From an uncultured Lachnospiraceae bacterium (GTDB lineage Bacteria > Bacillota > Clostridia > Lachnospirales > Lachnospiraceae): a DNA stretch of 14,327 nt. The notes under the pieces are model-generated. The model was not told the DNA's origin. It did no database searches and worked only from the letters and a program-made list of their open reading frames with translations. Every line of letters starts with the position of its first letter. The first letter of the stretch is position 1. The position numbers and the translations under genes were made by a program. Shown one piece after another: positions 1 through 6,885 of this stretch. The stretch is taken from positions 1 through 14,327 of the forward strand of contig CAJTLX010000067.1 of the NCBI GenBank assembly GCA_910577165.1. Direction: 5' to 3'.

Positions 1-1024
1 CCGGCAGCAACTGATATGCCGCACAGATTGGATTTAGCAAAAGCACCACAAAGACATTGACCACAAATACAGCAAGATATGCATAACACATCAGTTTTTT
101 CGTATATTTTTTAACATCCTCGGCATTTTGCGCCCCAACACATTGTCCGACAATCGTAATCATCGCTAAACCAATGGCATTGCCCGGAATTACCTCGAAT
201 GAGCAAACGGTATTGGCAACCGCATTTGCAGTGATGGCCGTAGTTCCAAAACCGGAAATCATGCCGGCAACCATCAATTTGCCAATCTGAAAAATACTGC
301 TCTCTAATCCATTTGGAATTCCAATGCGAAGAATGCGCCGAATCATTTCAGGGAAAAAGCCAAGCCTTAATTTCGGATCCAGATGAATCTGTCGTTCCTG
401 ATTTACCAAAAGTTTTGTCACTACCACCGCAGCCACAATCCTTGAACCAAGAGTTGCAAGTGCCGCGCCAAACACACCCAAATCAAAAATATAGAGCAGT
501 ACTGCATTGCCAACAATATTGATTACATTCATCACAATCGAAGTTTTCATGGAGATTTTGGAATCCCCCATCGCCCGAAACAGTGCAGTTCCCGAAGAAT
601 AAACAGCGAGGAACGGATAGGAAACCGCGGACAGATAAAAATAAGTTCTGGCATTCCCCATCACATCCGCATCGATCCTGCGGTAAATTAAGCGTAAAAT
701 TCCGTAATTGCCAATAAGAGAAATGACCATCAGCACACCGGAGACCGCCAACACCGAGAGCAATAGCTGATTTGCTGCATGGCACGCCCCATCCTGCTGT
801 TTGTGCCCGATATACTGTGCCGCGACAACCGCGCCCCCCGTTGCGAGTGCTGAAAACATCCCCGTAAGCAGTATATTGATGGAATCGACCAGCGAGATGC
901 CAGAAACTGCCGCCTCACCACAAGGACTTATCATAATGGTATCGACCATACCAACCATCACAATCAAAAGCTGTTCAATCATTAGCGGAACAATAAGCTT
1001 GCGCAAAGCTTCCTTTGTAAACAT
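1..1024 (-). CDS. MATE-family multidrug/Na+ antiporter, partial (C-terminus beyond left edge)
   Basis: Integral membrane exporter of the MATE (multi antimicrobial extrusion) family, which uses Na+ or H+ gradients to expel cationic compounds. About 341 residues are present, starting MFTKEALRKLIVPLMIEQLL, where families of this kind are about 450 residues, so roughly the last quarter is missing. Seen directly: alternating hydrophobic segments throughout, a first-helix region with VGMVDTIM, then GGAVVAAQYIGHK and FRAMGDSK, all typical MATE sequence. The ATG at 1024-1022 is chosen because GAGGG lies about 6 bases upstream. It is divergent from the HAD phosphatase gene and has its own promoter, which is partly duplicated (see 1059-1148). 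The frame stays open to base 2. Substrate cannot be told from sequence. The family call is confident. Confidence 0.93.
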   Translation of the reverse strand, partial: MFTKEALRKLIVPLMIEQLLIVMVGMVDTIMISPCGEAAVSGISLVDSINILLTGMFSALATGGAVVAAQYIGHKQQDGACHAANQLLLSVLAVSGVLMVISLIGNYGILRLIYRRIDADVMGNARTYFYLSAVSYPFLAVYSSGTALFRAMGDSKISMKTSIVMNVINIVGNAVLLYIFDLGVFGAALATLGSRIVAAVVVTKLLVNQERQIHLDPKLRLGFFPEMIRRILRIGIPNGLESSIFQIGKLMVAGMISGFGTTAITANAVANTVCSFEVIPGNAIGLAMITIVGQCVGAQNAEDVKKYTKKLMCYAYLAVFVVNVFVVLLLNPICAAYQLLP

Positions 1025-1058
1025 TTTTATCCCTCTTTTCTCTCTGTCCCTTATGTCA

Positions 1059-1096
1059 GGATCGATAAATTCTTCGTCCTCTACAATTATGCACGC
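1059..1096. repeat. 38-bp direct repeat, copy proximal to MATE gene
   Basis: Identical over 38 bases to 1111-1148, beginning GGATCGATAAATTC and ending TTATGCACGC on the plus strand. Period is 52 bases with a 14-base spacer. Read toward the MATE gene, this copy carries the -10-like CATAAT but no recognisable -35 at the right distance. Confidence 0.95.
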
Positions 1097-1110
1097 CAAA
1101 ATGCGCGCAG

Positions 1111-1148
1111 GGATCGATAAATTCTTCGTCCTCTACAATTATGCACGC
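1111..1148. repeat. 38-bp direct repeat, copy distal to MATE gene
   Basis: Second exact copy of the repeat at 1059-1096. This copy supplies the -10 element of the predicted MATE promoter, so it is probably the ancestral position and the other the duplicate. Confidence 0.95.
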
Positions 1149-1166
1149 ATTTGGAGAAAATAGCAA
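1138..1166 (-). promoter_or_regulatory. Predicted sigma-A promoter of MATE gene
   Basis: On the minus strand TTGCTA (1166-1161), 17-base spacer, CATAAT (1143-1138). The -10 falls inside the distal 38-bp repeat copy. The leader to the ATG would be about 110 bases and includes the second repeat copy. Confidence 0.55.
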
Positions 1167-1248
1167 GCAAAACTTATTTACAGTTTTTGAAATGAACCCA
1201 TAGGCTCCTTTGTCCTTGCCGTTAAAACAAAGATCAAAAAACTAATCA

Positions 1249-1277
1249 TTGCAAAAGCGCGAATTTTCTGCTATAAT
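1249..1277 (+). promoter_or_regulatory. Predicted sigma-A promoter of HAD gene
   Basis: TTGCAA (1249-1254), 17-base spacer, perfect TATAAT (1272-1277), about 70 bases before the HAD start codon. It probably drives the HAD gene and may extend to pcrA. Confidence 0.7.
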
Positions 1278-1349
1278 TTTCCCACATAAAATATTGTAGC
1301 GACATTATTCCTAAAAAAATAGTCTTAATAATAAAGGTGGTTTCCTATT

Positions 1350-2156
1350 ATGATAAAATTGATTGCATCCGATCTGGATGGCACATTGCTGCAAAATGGT
1401 GCGCAGACACTTACTCCCCGTGCGGTTCCATTGATTCGCCGCCTCGCGGCTTGCGGCATTATCTTTGCGGCCGCCAGTGGTCGCCAGTACCCGAATCTTG
1501 TCCGACTTTTTGGCGAGGCAGCAGGGGATATGGCTTTTCTGTGTGAGAATGGAGCATTTGTTATCTATAAAGATAAAATAATTGCAAAATCCTGTATGGA
1601 GTTAGCGGACGCAAAAAAATTGGTGGAGGATATTTTGGCACGGGGCGACTGTGAGGTCTTAATCTCTGGCGAGTCTACCTCCTATGTGCTTCCCAAAAAC
1701 AAAAGTTTTCTTGATCATATGCAGAACACGGTAAAGAACAATGTGCGCGTAATTGAAAATCTCTCCGATATCCCGGAAGAGATTATCAAGGTTTCCGCCT
1801 ACGAACGCACAGGAATTCAAAATTCAGCTTCCTATTTTCTTCCCCGCTGGCAGGATACATTAAAATGTACAGTAAGTGACTTTCATTGGATTGATTTTGT
1901 GCGCCGCGATGTCAACAAGGGATCAGCACTCACCGCGCTTTTGTCCTTTCTCCATATCGGTGCTGACGAGACCGCCGCTTTTGGCGACAACTACAATGAT
2001 CTTGAAATGCTCTCCTTTGTCGGCACCGGTATTGTTATGGAGAATAGCGCGCCGGAAATTTTTAACCGCTATCCGTTCCATACTACCTGCGTCGAAGATA
2101 CCCTGGAATGTTTTTATAAACGGCGAATCAAAGATCCGGAAGCAGCAATACAATAG
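1350..2156 (+). CDS. Cof-type HAD-IIB family phosphatase
   Basis: Soluble cytoplasmic phosphohydrolase of the haloacid dehalogenase superfamily, Cof/YidA type, which dephosphorylates sugar phosphates and other small phosphometabolites; the substrate here is unknown. All four HAD motifs are visible in 268 residues: motif I DLDGT at 8-12 with nucleophile D8 and acid D10, motif II Ser43 in AASGR, motif III Lys190 in VNKGSAL, and motif IV GDNYND at 212-217, which binds Mg2+. The region between motifs II and III is long enough for the IIB cap. Length is normal for the family. The ATG is supported by AAAGGTGG 9 bases upstream. Its stop is 68 bases before pcrA on the same strand with no obvious terminator between, so co-transcription is possible. 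Confidence 0.93.
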   Translation: MIKLIASDLDGTLLQNGAQTLTPRAVPLIRRLAACGIIFAAASGRQYPNLVRLFGEAAGDMAFLCENGAFVIYKDKIIAKSCMELADAKKLVEDILARGDCEVLISGESTSYVLPKNKSFLDHMQNTVKNNVRVIENLSDIPEEIIKVSAYERTGIQNSASYFLPRWQDTLKCTVSDFHWIDFVRRDVNKGSALTALLSFLHIGADETAAFGDNYNDLEMLSFVGTGIVMENSAPEIFNRYPFHTTCVEDTLECFYKRRIKDPEAAIQ

Positions 2157-2224
2157 CTTTTATATATTGTTTAATAGAAGAAACCCATCACAAACTTATC
2201 ACAAAAATATGAAAGGCGGTTTCC

Positions 2225-4489
2225 ATGAGTATTTATGATACCTTAAATCTTGAGCAAAAACGCGCAGTGTTACACGAAAATGGTCCTCTGCTTATCCTTG
2301 CGGGAGCTGGTTCTGGCAAGACGCGCGTACTCACTCATCGCATTGCCTACCTGATAGAGGAAAAAAATGTAAGTCCTTTCCAGATTCTAGCACTTACCTT
2401 TACCAACAAAGCGGCAAAAGAAATGCGGGAACGTGTAGATAAAATTGTCAGCTATGGCGCGAAAAATATCTGGGTTTCCACCTTCCATTCAAGCTGTGTG
2501 CGATTCCTGCGCCGATATATTGAGTTGCTTGGCTATGAGCGCGATTTTACTATCTACGATACGGACGATACAAAAACACTGATGCACGAAGTCTGCAAGG
2601 TTTTAAATATCGATACGAAGACCTTAAAAGAACGCACACTGATCTCCGTGATCTCCTCCGCAAAAAATGTACTTTTAAGTCCGAAAGATTATGCAGAAAG
2701 AGCAAGCGGCGACTATGCCGCCGAACAGTACGCGCGCGTCTACACAGAATATCAAAAACGCTTAAAAGCAAACAACGCACTGGATTTTGACGATATTATT
2801 TTTCTCTGCGTAAAATTATTTCAGACGCAGCCGGAGGCACTCTCCTACTATCAAAAACGTTTCCGTTATATTCTGGTGGACGAGTATCAGGATACAAATA
2901 CGGCACAGTTTGAACTTGTTCGCCTTCTCGCCTCCCACACCAATGAGGAGGGCGAGGTGGAACATAATCTCTGCGTGGTCGGCGATGATGATCAATCCAT
3001 CTACAAATTTCGCGGCGCGAACATCCGCAATATTCTCGATTTTGAGAAGGAATATCCGGATGCTAAAGTAATTAAACTGGAGCAAAATTATCGCTCAACG
3101 CAAAATATTCTTGAGACAGCGAACGAGGTGATCTCCCACAATCTGGGGCGCAAGGAGAAAAAACTCTGGACGGCAAACAGCAAGGGATGTCCTGTTACCT
3201 TTTCTCAGTTTGAGACGGATGTGGAGGAAGCCGGTGCGATCATCTCCGATATTGTGGCGCATATGCAAAAAGAAGCGCCCCCTTCCTGGAGAGATTTTGC
3301 CGTTCTCTACCGCACAAACTCGCAGTCCCGCGTTCTGGAAGAAAAATTGATTTTGCATGGCATTCCCTACAAAGTGATCGGCAGCATCAATTTCTATCAG
3401 CGCAAGGAAATAAAAGATATCCTCGCCTACTTAAAAACCATTAACAACGGGCAGGATTCTATGGCGGTAAAACGCATTATCAATGTGCCAAAGCGGGGGA
3501 TCGGTCTGACCACCATCGATCGCATTGATGCCTGGGCGCAGGATGCGGGCGTAAGTTTTTATACCGCTCTGCTCCATATTGACGAGATTTCCGGGGTTGG
3601 GCGCGCCGCCGCAAAACTCTCCTCCTTTGTCGCGCTGATCGAGAGCTTAAAAAGCAAACTCTCCCACGCGGACTACTCGCTAAGCGATCTGGTAGATGAA
3701 CTTTTGGACGCGACGAGATATCTAAAAGAAATCGAGGAAACGGAAGAAGAAAGTACCGCCGCCGACCGGCTTGCCAATATTGATGAATTTGTCAACAAAT
3801 TAACCGACTACGAGGAAAATACTTCCGAGGAGCCAACACTCTCCGGATTTTTGGAGGAAGTCGCACTTGTTGCTGATGTGGATAATCTGACGCAGGACAG
3901 TAATTTCGTTGTACTGATGACACTTCATTCTGCCAAGGGACTGGAATTCCCCTATGTCTATCTCTGTGGTATGGAGGAGGGGCTTTTCCCAAGCTATATG
4001 GCAATCAACGCGGAACAGCCGGAACTTGAAATTGAGGAGGAGCGGCGGCTCTGCTATGTTGGCATCACGCGCGCGATGAGGGAATTAAAACTTTCCTGCG
4101 CCCGTATGCGTATGTTGCGCGGCGAACCTCAGTTCAACCGCCATTCCCGCTTTATCGATGAGATCCCGCGCTATCTGTTAAATTACCGGGGGAGTGGACA
4201 AAGTACTTCCTTTGTTTCTGGAAATAACTTCCAAAAAGGATCGATCCGGAATACAAAGCCAATATTCTCTGCAAAACCATCCGCTCAAAAACCCGTAAAA
4301 CAATTTGATAATGCCTCCCTAAAGCCTCTTGATTACGGGGTCGGAGACACGGTTCAGCATATAAAATTCGGAGTTGGGTTAGTCACCAATATTGTAAGCG
4401 GCGGCAGAGACTACGAGATCACGGTCGATTTTCCAGCAGCAGGAACAAAAAAGATGCTTGCAGGATTTGCAAAATTAAAAAAAATCTAA
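2225..4489 (+). CDS. pcrA: ATP-dependent 3'-5' DNA helicase PcrA (UvrD/Rep family)
   Basis: Superfamily 1A helicase that unwinds DNA in nucleotide excision repair, removes RecA from DNA and supports rolling-circle replication; essential in many Gram-positives. Motifs in the 754 residues: Q-motif Gln11, Walker A AGAGSGKT at 26-33, Walker B VDEYQD around D219-E220, GDDDQSIYKFRGA from 253, LEQNYRST from 285, TLHSAKGLEF at 566-575, and the arginine-finger motif EEERRLCYVGITRA ending at 617. The last 50 or so residues (YGVGDTVQHIKFGVG onward) form the Tudor-like C-terminal domain known to contact RNA polymerase in PcrA. The ATG has AAAGGCGG 5 bases upstream. It is intact, with no missing motif. 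Assignment to PcrA over UvrD or Rep rests on the C-terminal domain and the Firmicute context. Confidence 0.96.
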   Translation: MSIYDTLNLEQKRAVLHENGPLLILAGAGSGKTRVLTHRIAYLIEEKNVSPFQILALTFTNKAAKEMRERVDKIVSYGAKNIWVSTFHSSCVRFLRRYIELLGYERDFTIYDTDDTKTLMHEVCKVLNIDTKTLKERTLISVISSAKNVLLSPKDYAERASGDYAAEQYARVYTEYQKRLKANNALDFDDIIFLCVKLFQTQPEALSYYQKRFRYILVDEYQDTNTAQFELVRLLASHTNEEGEVEHNLCVVGDDDQSIYKFRGANIRNILDFEKEYPDAKVIKLEQNYRSTQNILETANEVISHNLGRKEKKLWTANSKGCPVTFSQFETDVEEAGAIISDIVAHMQKEAPPSWRDFAVLYRTNSQSRVLEEKLILHGIPYKVIGSINFYQRKEIKDILAYLKTINNGQDSMAVKRIINVPKRGIGLTTIDRIDAWAQDAGVSFYTALLHIDEISGVGRAAAKLSSFVALIESLKSKLSHADYSLSDLVDELLDATRYLKEIEETEEESTAADRLANIDEFVNKLTDYEENTSEEPTLSGFLEEVALVADVDNLTQDSNFVVLMTLHSAKGLEFPYVYLCGMEEGLFPSYMAINAEQPELEIEEERRLCYVGITRAMRELKLSCARMRMLRGEPQFNRHSRFIDEIPRYLLNYRGSGQSTSFVSGNNFQKGSIRNTKPIFSAKPSAQKPVKQFDNASLKPLDYGVGDTVQHIKFGVGLVTNIVSGGRDYEITVDFPAAGTKKMLAGFAKLKKI

Positions 4490-4519
4490 ACTTGCAAAAA
4501 AACATGGTAAATTTATCAA

Positions 4520-4568
4520 GGACATGGTATAATATGAATCGATATTATACCCGCGCCAGTTCATGTCC
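4520..4568. repeat. Nested inverted repeat around an extended -10 element
   Basis: Outer arms GGACATG (4520-4526) and CATGTCC (4562-4568); inner perfect arms GTATAATAT (4527-4535) and ATATTATAC (4542-4550) around a 6-base loop. There is no T-run after it, so it is not a standard terminator for pcrA. TGGTATAAT (4525-4533) reads as an extended -10. Confidence 0.7.
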
Positions 4569-4621
4569 GATCAACAGAAGGACAATTACTTTTATGAACT
4601 GTGTGCATCCGCCGGAGGCAT

Positions 4622-4645
4622 CATGTTCGGAGAACATGGTATAAT
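4622..4645 (+). promoter_or_regulatory. Extended -10 promoter overlapping a perfect palindrome
   Basis: CATGTTC (4622-4628), GGA, GAACATG (4632-4638) is a perfect 7-3-7 inverted repeat. It overlaps TGGTATAAT (4637-4645), an extended -10 without a recognisable -35. A start around 4652 would give a leader of about 50 bases for the 4701 gene. The palindrome is placed where a repressor or activator would act. Confidence 0.5.
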
Positions 4646-4700
4646 AAGGCTGAAGGTAAAATTTATTCCTTTGTTACAAGGAGAGAAAGGATGTGTCTTT

Positions 4701-5039
4701 ATGTGCAATAATGCAAACAAGCTGGAATCCCTGCTTGCATCCTCCAAACTCAGCGATATGTTAGCTGAGTCAAAACTTGGCGAACTGATCAAGAAGAAGG
4801 AGGATCCGATTGAGGAGAAGAAGCATACTCTGATCTTCGTCCTCGCCATTATCGGTGCGATCGCTGCAGTTGCAGTTATCGCCTATGCGGTTTACCGCTA
4901 TGTCACCCCGGACTACATGGATGATTTTGATGATGATTTCGACGATGACGACGACTTAGAAGACGATCTGGACTTCGACGCGACCGAGGAAGCGGAGGAA
5001 GAGCCGGAAACAAAAACGGATGAGAACGAGGAAGAGTAA
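4701..5039 (+). CDS. Small single-pass membrane protein with acidic C-terminal tail
   Basis: Unknown function. The 112 residues fall into three parts. A charged N-terminal section contains a repeat-like SKLSDMLAESKLGELIKKK. One transmembrane helix sits at about 49-66 (LIFVLAIIGAIAAVAVIA). After VTPDYM comes a tail made almost wholly of Asp and Glu (DDFDDDFDDDDDLEDDLDFD, then TEEAEEEPE). Small proteins with this helix and FTPDY-type acidic tail are, from memory, common beside core genes in Lachnospiraceae and annotated only as DUF proteins. The start at 4701 is chosen over the in-frame ATG at 4563 because AAGGAG and AAAGG precede it and the upstream 46 codons cover promoter-like DNA. Topology of the acidic tail is not known. 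A strong terminator follows 20 bases after the stop. Confidence 0.75.
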   Translation: MCNNANKLESLLASSKLSDMLAESKLGELIKKKEDPIEEKKHTLIFVLAIIGAIAAVAVIAYAVYRYVTPDYMDDFDDDFDDDDDLEDDLDFDATEEAEEEPETKTDENEEE

Positions 5040-5058
5040 TCTTTTATAGGCAAAGAAA

Positions 5059-5099
5059 AGACAGGGACAGAACCTTTCGTTCTGCCCCTGTCCTTTTTT
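5059..5099 (+). terminator. Rho-independent terminator, probably bidirectional
   Basis: A 15-bp imperfect stem (5059-5073 with 5079-5093, 13 of 15 paired) with loop CTTTC, followed by TTTTTTG. On the minus strand the same stem is followed by TCTTTTCTTT, so it can also end transcription of the convergent spore-protein gene. Confidence 0.9.
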
Positions 5100-5120
5100 G
5101 TTGTTTTTTACTGTCCGCAA

Positions 5121-5336
5121 TTACTTATTGCTGACCATAGCCTCTTCCTGTTTCTTGATCATCTGGCGGACCATCTCTCCACCTACAGAACCATTCTGGG
5201 CACTTGTCAAATCGCCGTTGTAGCCTTCTTTAAGCGGCACACCGATCTCAGATGCAACCTCCATCTTAAAACGATCCATAGCCTCTTTTGCCTGCGGCAC
5301 TTCCATTCTACCAGAACCTGATTTGTTACTTGACAT
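5121..5336 (-). CDS. Alpha/beta-type small acid-soluble spore protein (SASP)
   Basis: DNA-coating protein of the endospore core, made in the forespore under sigma-G in known spore formers; it protects DNA from UV and heat and is degraded at germination. The 71 residues carry both family signatures: MEVASEIGV at 25-33, containing the germination protease GPR site between E30 and I31, and NGSVGGEMV toward the C-terminus. The start at 5336-5334 follows a perfect TCACCTCC complement (GGAGGTGA) 6 bases upstream. It is monocistronic and convergent with the acidic-tail membrane protein, sharing its terminator. I could not find a convincing sigma-G promoter; CATGATA about 20 bases upstream of the ribosome site is a weak -10 match. 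The gene marks the host as a spore former. Confidence 0.95.
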   Translation of the reverse strand: MSSNKSGSGRMEVPQAKEAMDRFKMEVASEIGVPLKEGYNGDLTSAQNGSVGGEMVRQMIKKQEEAMVSNK

Positions 5337-5643
5337 AATGATTCACCTCCATAATTGTATCATGTGTTTTCTTGGCACTATCGCCTATTTTTCGTTTTGC
5401 ATTCTAATGCATTTTTCTGCATGTACTGCAAACGATTCCGCGCGCATTCGCGCATTCGCTTTTGTATTCCGACAGGGATCGTATGTATCTGGCGATTGTT
5501 TCTTGTGTTTCCCCGTCGGATACATTCCGTTCTCTATCGTGATAATATTATGTGCAGGATGAGAAAAATTATTTCAGGGAAAGCAGCATTTTTTGCAAGT
5601 AAATTCTGGTAAGTTTTTTTGTTTCCTTCTATATATATTGTTA
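5337..5643. other. Intergenic region with a possible structured element
   Basis: About 300 bases without a supportable gene. It contains the ribosome site and presumed promoter of the SASP gene, a TGCATTCTAATGCA inverted repeat near 5399-5412, a GCGCATTC short tandem near 5440-5457, and the long imperfect stem at 5465-5523. The overlapping plus-strand open frames look random. Confidence 0.6.
5465..5523. other. Long imperfect stem, possible structured RNA or terminator-like element
   Basis: GTATTCCGACAGGG at the left pairs with CCCCGTCGGATAC at the right, with single-base bulges. Inside, ATCG (5478-5481) can pair with CGAT (5492-5495). No T-run follows on either strand. It lies between the ABC operon end and the SASP gene, both on the minus strand. 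No known riboswitch class is recognised. Confidence 0.35.
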
Positions 5644-6372
5644 TCATTTTGATTCTTTCTTTTTCTTTCTCCCCATCAAGCCGCAAAAGAATCCTTTAAA
5701 CCAATTGGTTTTTTGACTCTTTCCAAGCACTAAAAACATGATAATCCCCGCAATTGCCAATACAAAAAGCCCTGTCTGGACCGCCGCATATTTCTGGTAG
5801 ACTTCACAGGGAATTTCTCCCAGTTTTTTTATATTATCAAAATACTCCTTACATTTTTCCCACCACTCCCCAAGATAAATAAACTTTTCTGGGATACATA
5901 CGGATGGCAGTACACCCCTTCCCCTCACCAGAAAACACAGGAGAAAACCTTCGCCGATCCGCACAAGAAAACGAAAATTTTTGCCTTTTTCTCCCATCAG
6001 ATAGAAAATAAACGGATTAAGAAAAAGAAATGCCGCGACACATAAAAACAGCAGGATCACTGTAAGCCTTATCTCCCTCTCCGTTCCCAGATCTCTCACA
6101 TAGGCATCCGGATACCGTTTTTGCAATGTAAAGGTCAATATCTGTTCTGTCTGTGGCTGCGGGGTAAGAAGGGTAAAATTTCCCTCACCATCGTATGCAC
6201 TTATCTCCACATATAAATCCTGATACGCCTCCTGAATTTCTTTTTCCAAAATTCCAGACACCAGGACTCCAGAAGGAATTTGCGCATTGATCTTGTAAAG
6301 CCCAAAGATTGCACAGAGAACAATCCCCGCTGTCAGTGATACCATAATTATCCTTTTCCCTAAATTCTTCAT
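5644..6372 (-). CDS. Unknown multi-pass membrane protein in ABC permease operon
   Basis: Not recognised. About 242 residues with a hydrophobic N-terminal helix at roughly 7-27 (IIMVSLTAGIVLCAIFGLY), then an extracellular-looking stretch of some 70 residues, a second helix near 104-125 (LTVILLFLCVAAFLFLNPFIFYL), a possible short hydrophobic segment near 140-155, and a last helix near 200-222 (TGLFVLAIAGIIMFLVLG) before a Lys-rich end. The upstream TTG at 6378 gives two more residues, but the ATG at 6372 is better spaced from GGGGAGA. It begins about 26 bases after the adaptor-like gene and is probably the last gene of the permease operon. No terminator is evident after it. Function might be coupling or processing for the transporter; that is inference from position only. 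Confidence 0.75.
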   Translation of the reverse strand: MKNLGKRIIMVSLTAGIVLCAIFGLYKINAQIPSGVLVSGILEKEIQEAYQDLYVEISAYDGEGNFTLLTPQPQTEQILTFTLQKRYPDAYVRDLGTEREIRLTVILLFLCVAAFLFLNPFIFYLMGEKGKNFRFLVRIGEGFLLCFLVRGRGVLPSVCIPEKFIYLGEWWEKCKEYFDNIKKLGEIPCEVYQKYAAVQTGLFVLAIAGIIMFLVLGKSQKTNWFKGFFCGLMGRKKKKESK

Positions 6373-6398
6373 CCGCAATTCTCCCCGTCCACAATATT

Positions 6399-6842
6399 CT
6401 ATTTTTTTATTTCCACCATATTTACTTTCATTCCATCCACAAGTTCCCGATCCGCCGCATAGATTAACTTGTCTTTTTTCTCCACACCGCTTTTAATCTC
6501 AAACCACCCCTCCGCCTCCCCACTAAGAATCACCTGTCGCTCACGCGCAAAAAATCCCTCTTCGGTTTCCTCAAGCACAAAGACATTCGCAATTTGAACT
6601 TCCTCGGAAAAATCTTCGATAAAATTTAGCACATAGGCAGGAAGAGCAAGTTCCCTCTTTTTTGAAACATATTCCTCCCCATCCTCCAGATATATCGTGA
6701 CTGGGAATTCCTTCTCCCTTGCCCGCAGCACCATAACATTCGGCGTTGTCTGCCGATGTAACGAAGGGGAAAACAGAGTAAAGAAAAGCATAAATGTAAA
6801 AAAGAACACGGCGAACCGATCTAAATATTTTCGCTTTCCCAT
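6399..6842 (-). CDS. Short membrane-anchored protein resembling the C-terminal part of HlyD/MFP adaptors
   Basis: A 147-residue protein with an N-terminal hydrophobic anchor (about 10-27, FAVFFFTFMLFFTLFSPSL) and an extracytoplasmic domain. From about residue 84 it reads ANVFVLEETEEGFFARER, then VILSGEAEGWFEIKSGVEKK and KLIYAADRELVDGMKV. This pattern matches the beta-barrel and membrane-proximal part of periplasmic adaptor (membrane fusion) proteins, where V..G....G..EI.SGL..GD.V is usual. The lipoyl domain and helical hairpin of a full adaptor are absent, so it is either a reduced relative or a different protein with a similar fold. It sits 43 bases after the MalG-like permease. GGAG about 11 bases before the ATG is an acceptable ribosome site. 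Confidence 0.7.
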   Translation of the reverse strand: MGKRKYLDRFAVFFFTFMLFFTLFSPSLHRQTTPNVMVLRAREKEFPVTIYLEDGEEYVSKKRELALPAYVLNFIEDFSEEVQIANVFVLEETEEGFFARERQVILSGEAEGWFEIKSGVEKKDKLIYAADRELVDGMKVNMVEIKK

Positions 6843-6885
6843 AGATTTTAATACTCCAATCTTATTTCCATTTTTTTACAAAGCT

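Larger units (their letters stand above)
1025..1349. other. Divergent intergenic region between MATE gene and HAD gene
   Basis: A 325-base gap holding two divergent promoters and a 38-bp direct repeat. I see no convincing gene here. Open frames across it exist only because the repeat happens to lack stops in two frames. Confidence 0.8.

Noticed and set aside
1059..1148. CRISPR-like repeat
   Set aside because: Only two copies with a 14-base spacer, placed in a promoter and without cas genes.
1059..1150. Minus-strand reading of the repeat as CIIVEDEEFID, like a response-regulator start
   Set aside because: No start codon or continuing domain, and the 52-base period breaks the frame; likely coincidence.
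313..1163. Open frames on both strands over the MATE gene
   Set aside because: They are shadows of the MATE frame; none has a ribosome site or recognisable domain.
4622..4638. LexA/SOS box near pcrA
   Set aside because: The Gram-positive LexA site is GAAC-N4-GTTC; here the halves are in the opposite order with a 3-base centre, and the site is downstream of pcrA.
4563..4700. In-frame upstream extension of the acidic-tail protein starting at ATG 4563
   Set aside because: It has no ribosome site, overlaps the palindromic promoter at 4622-4645, and ATG 4701 has a good site.
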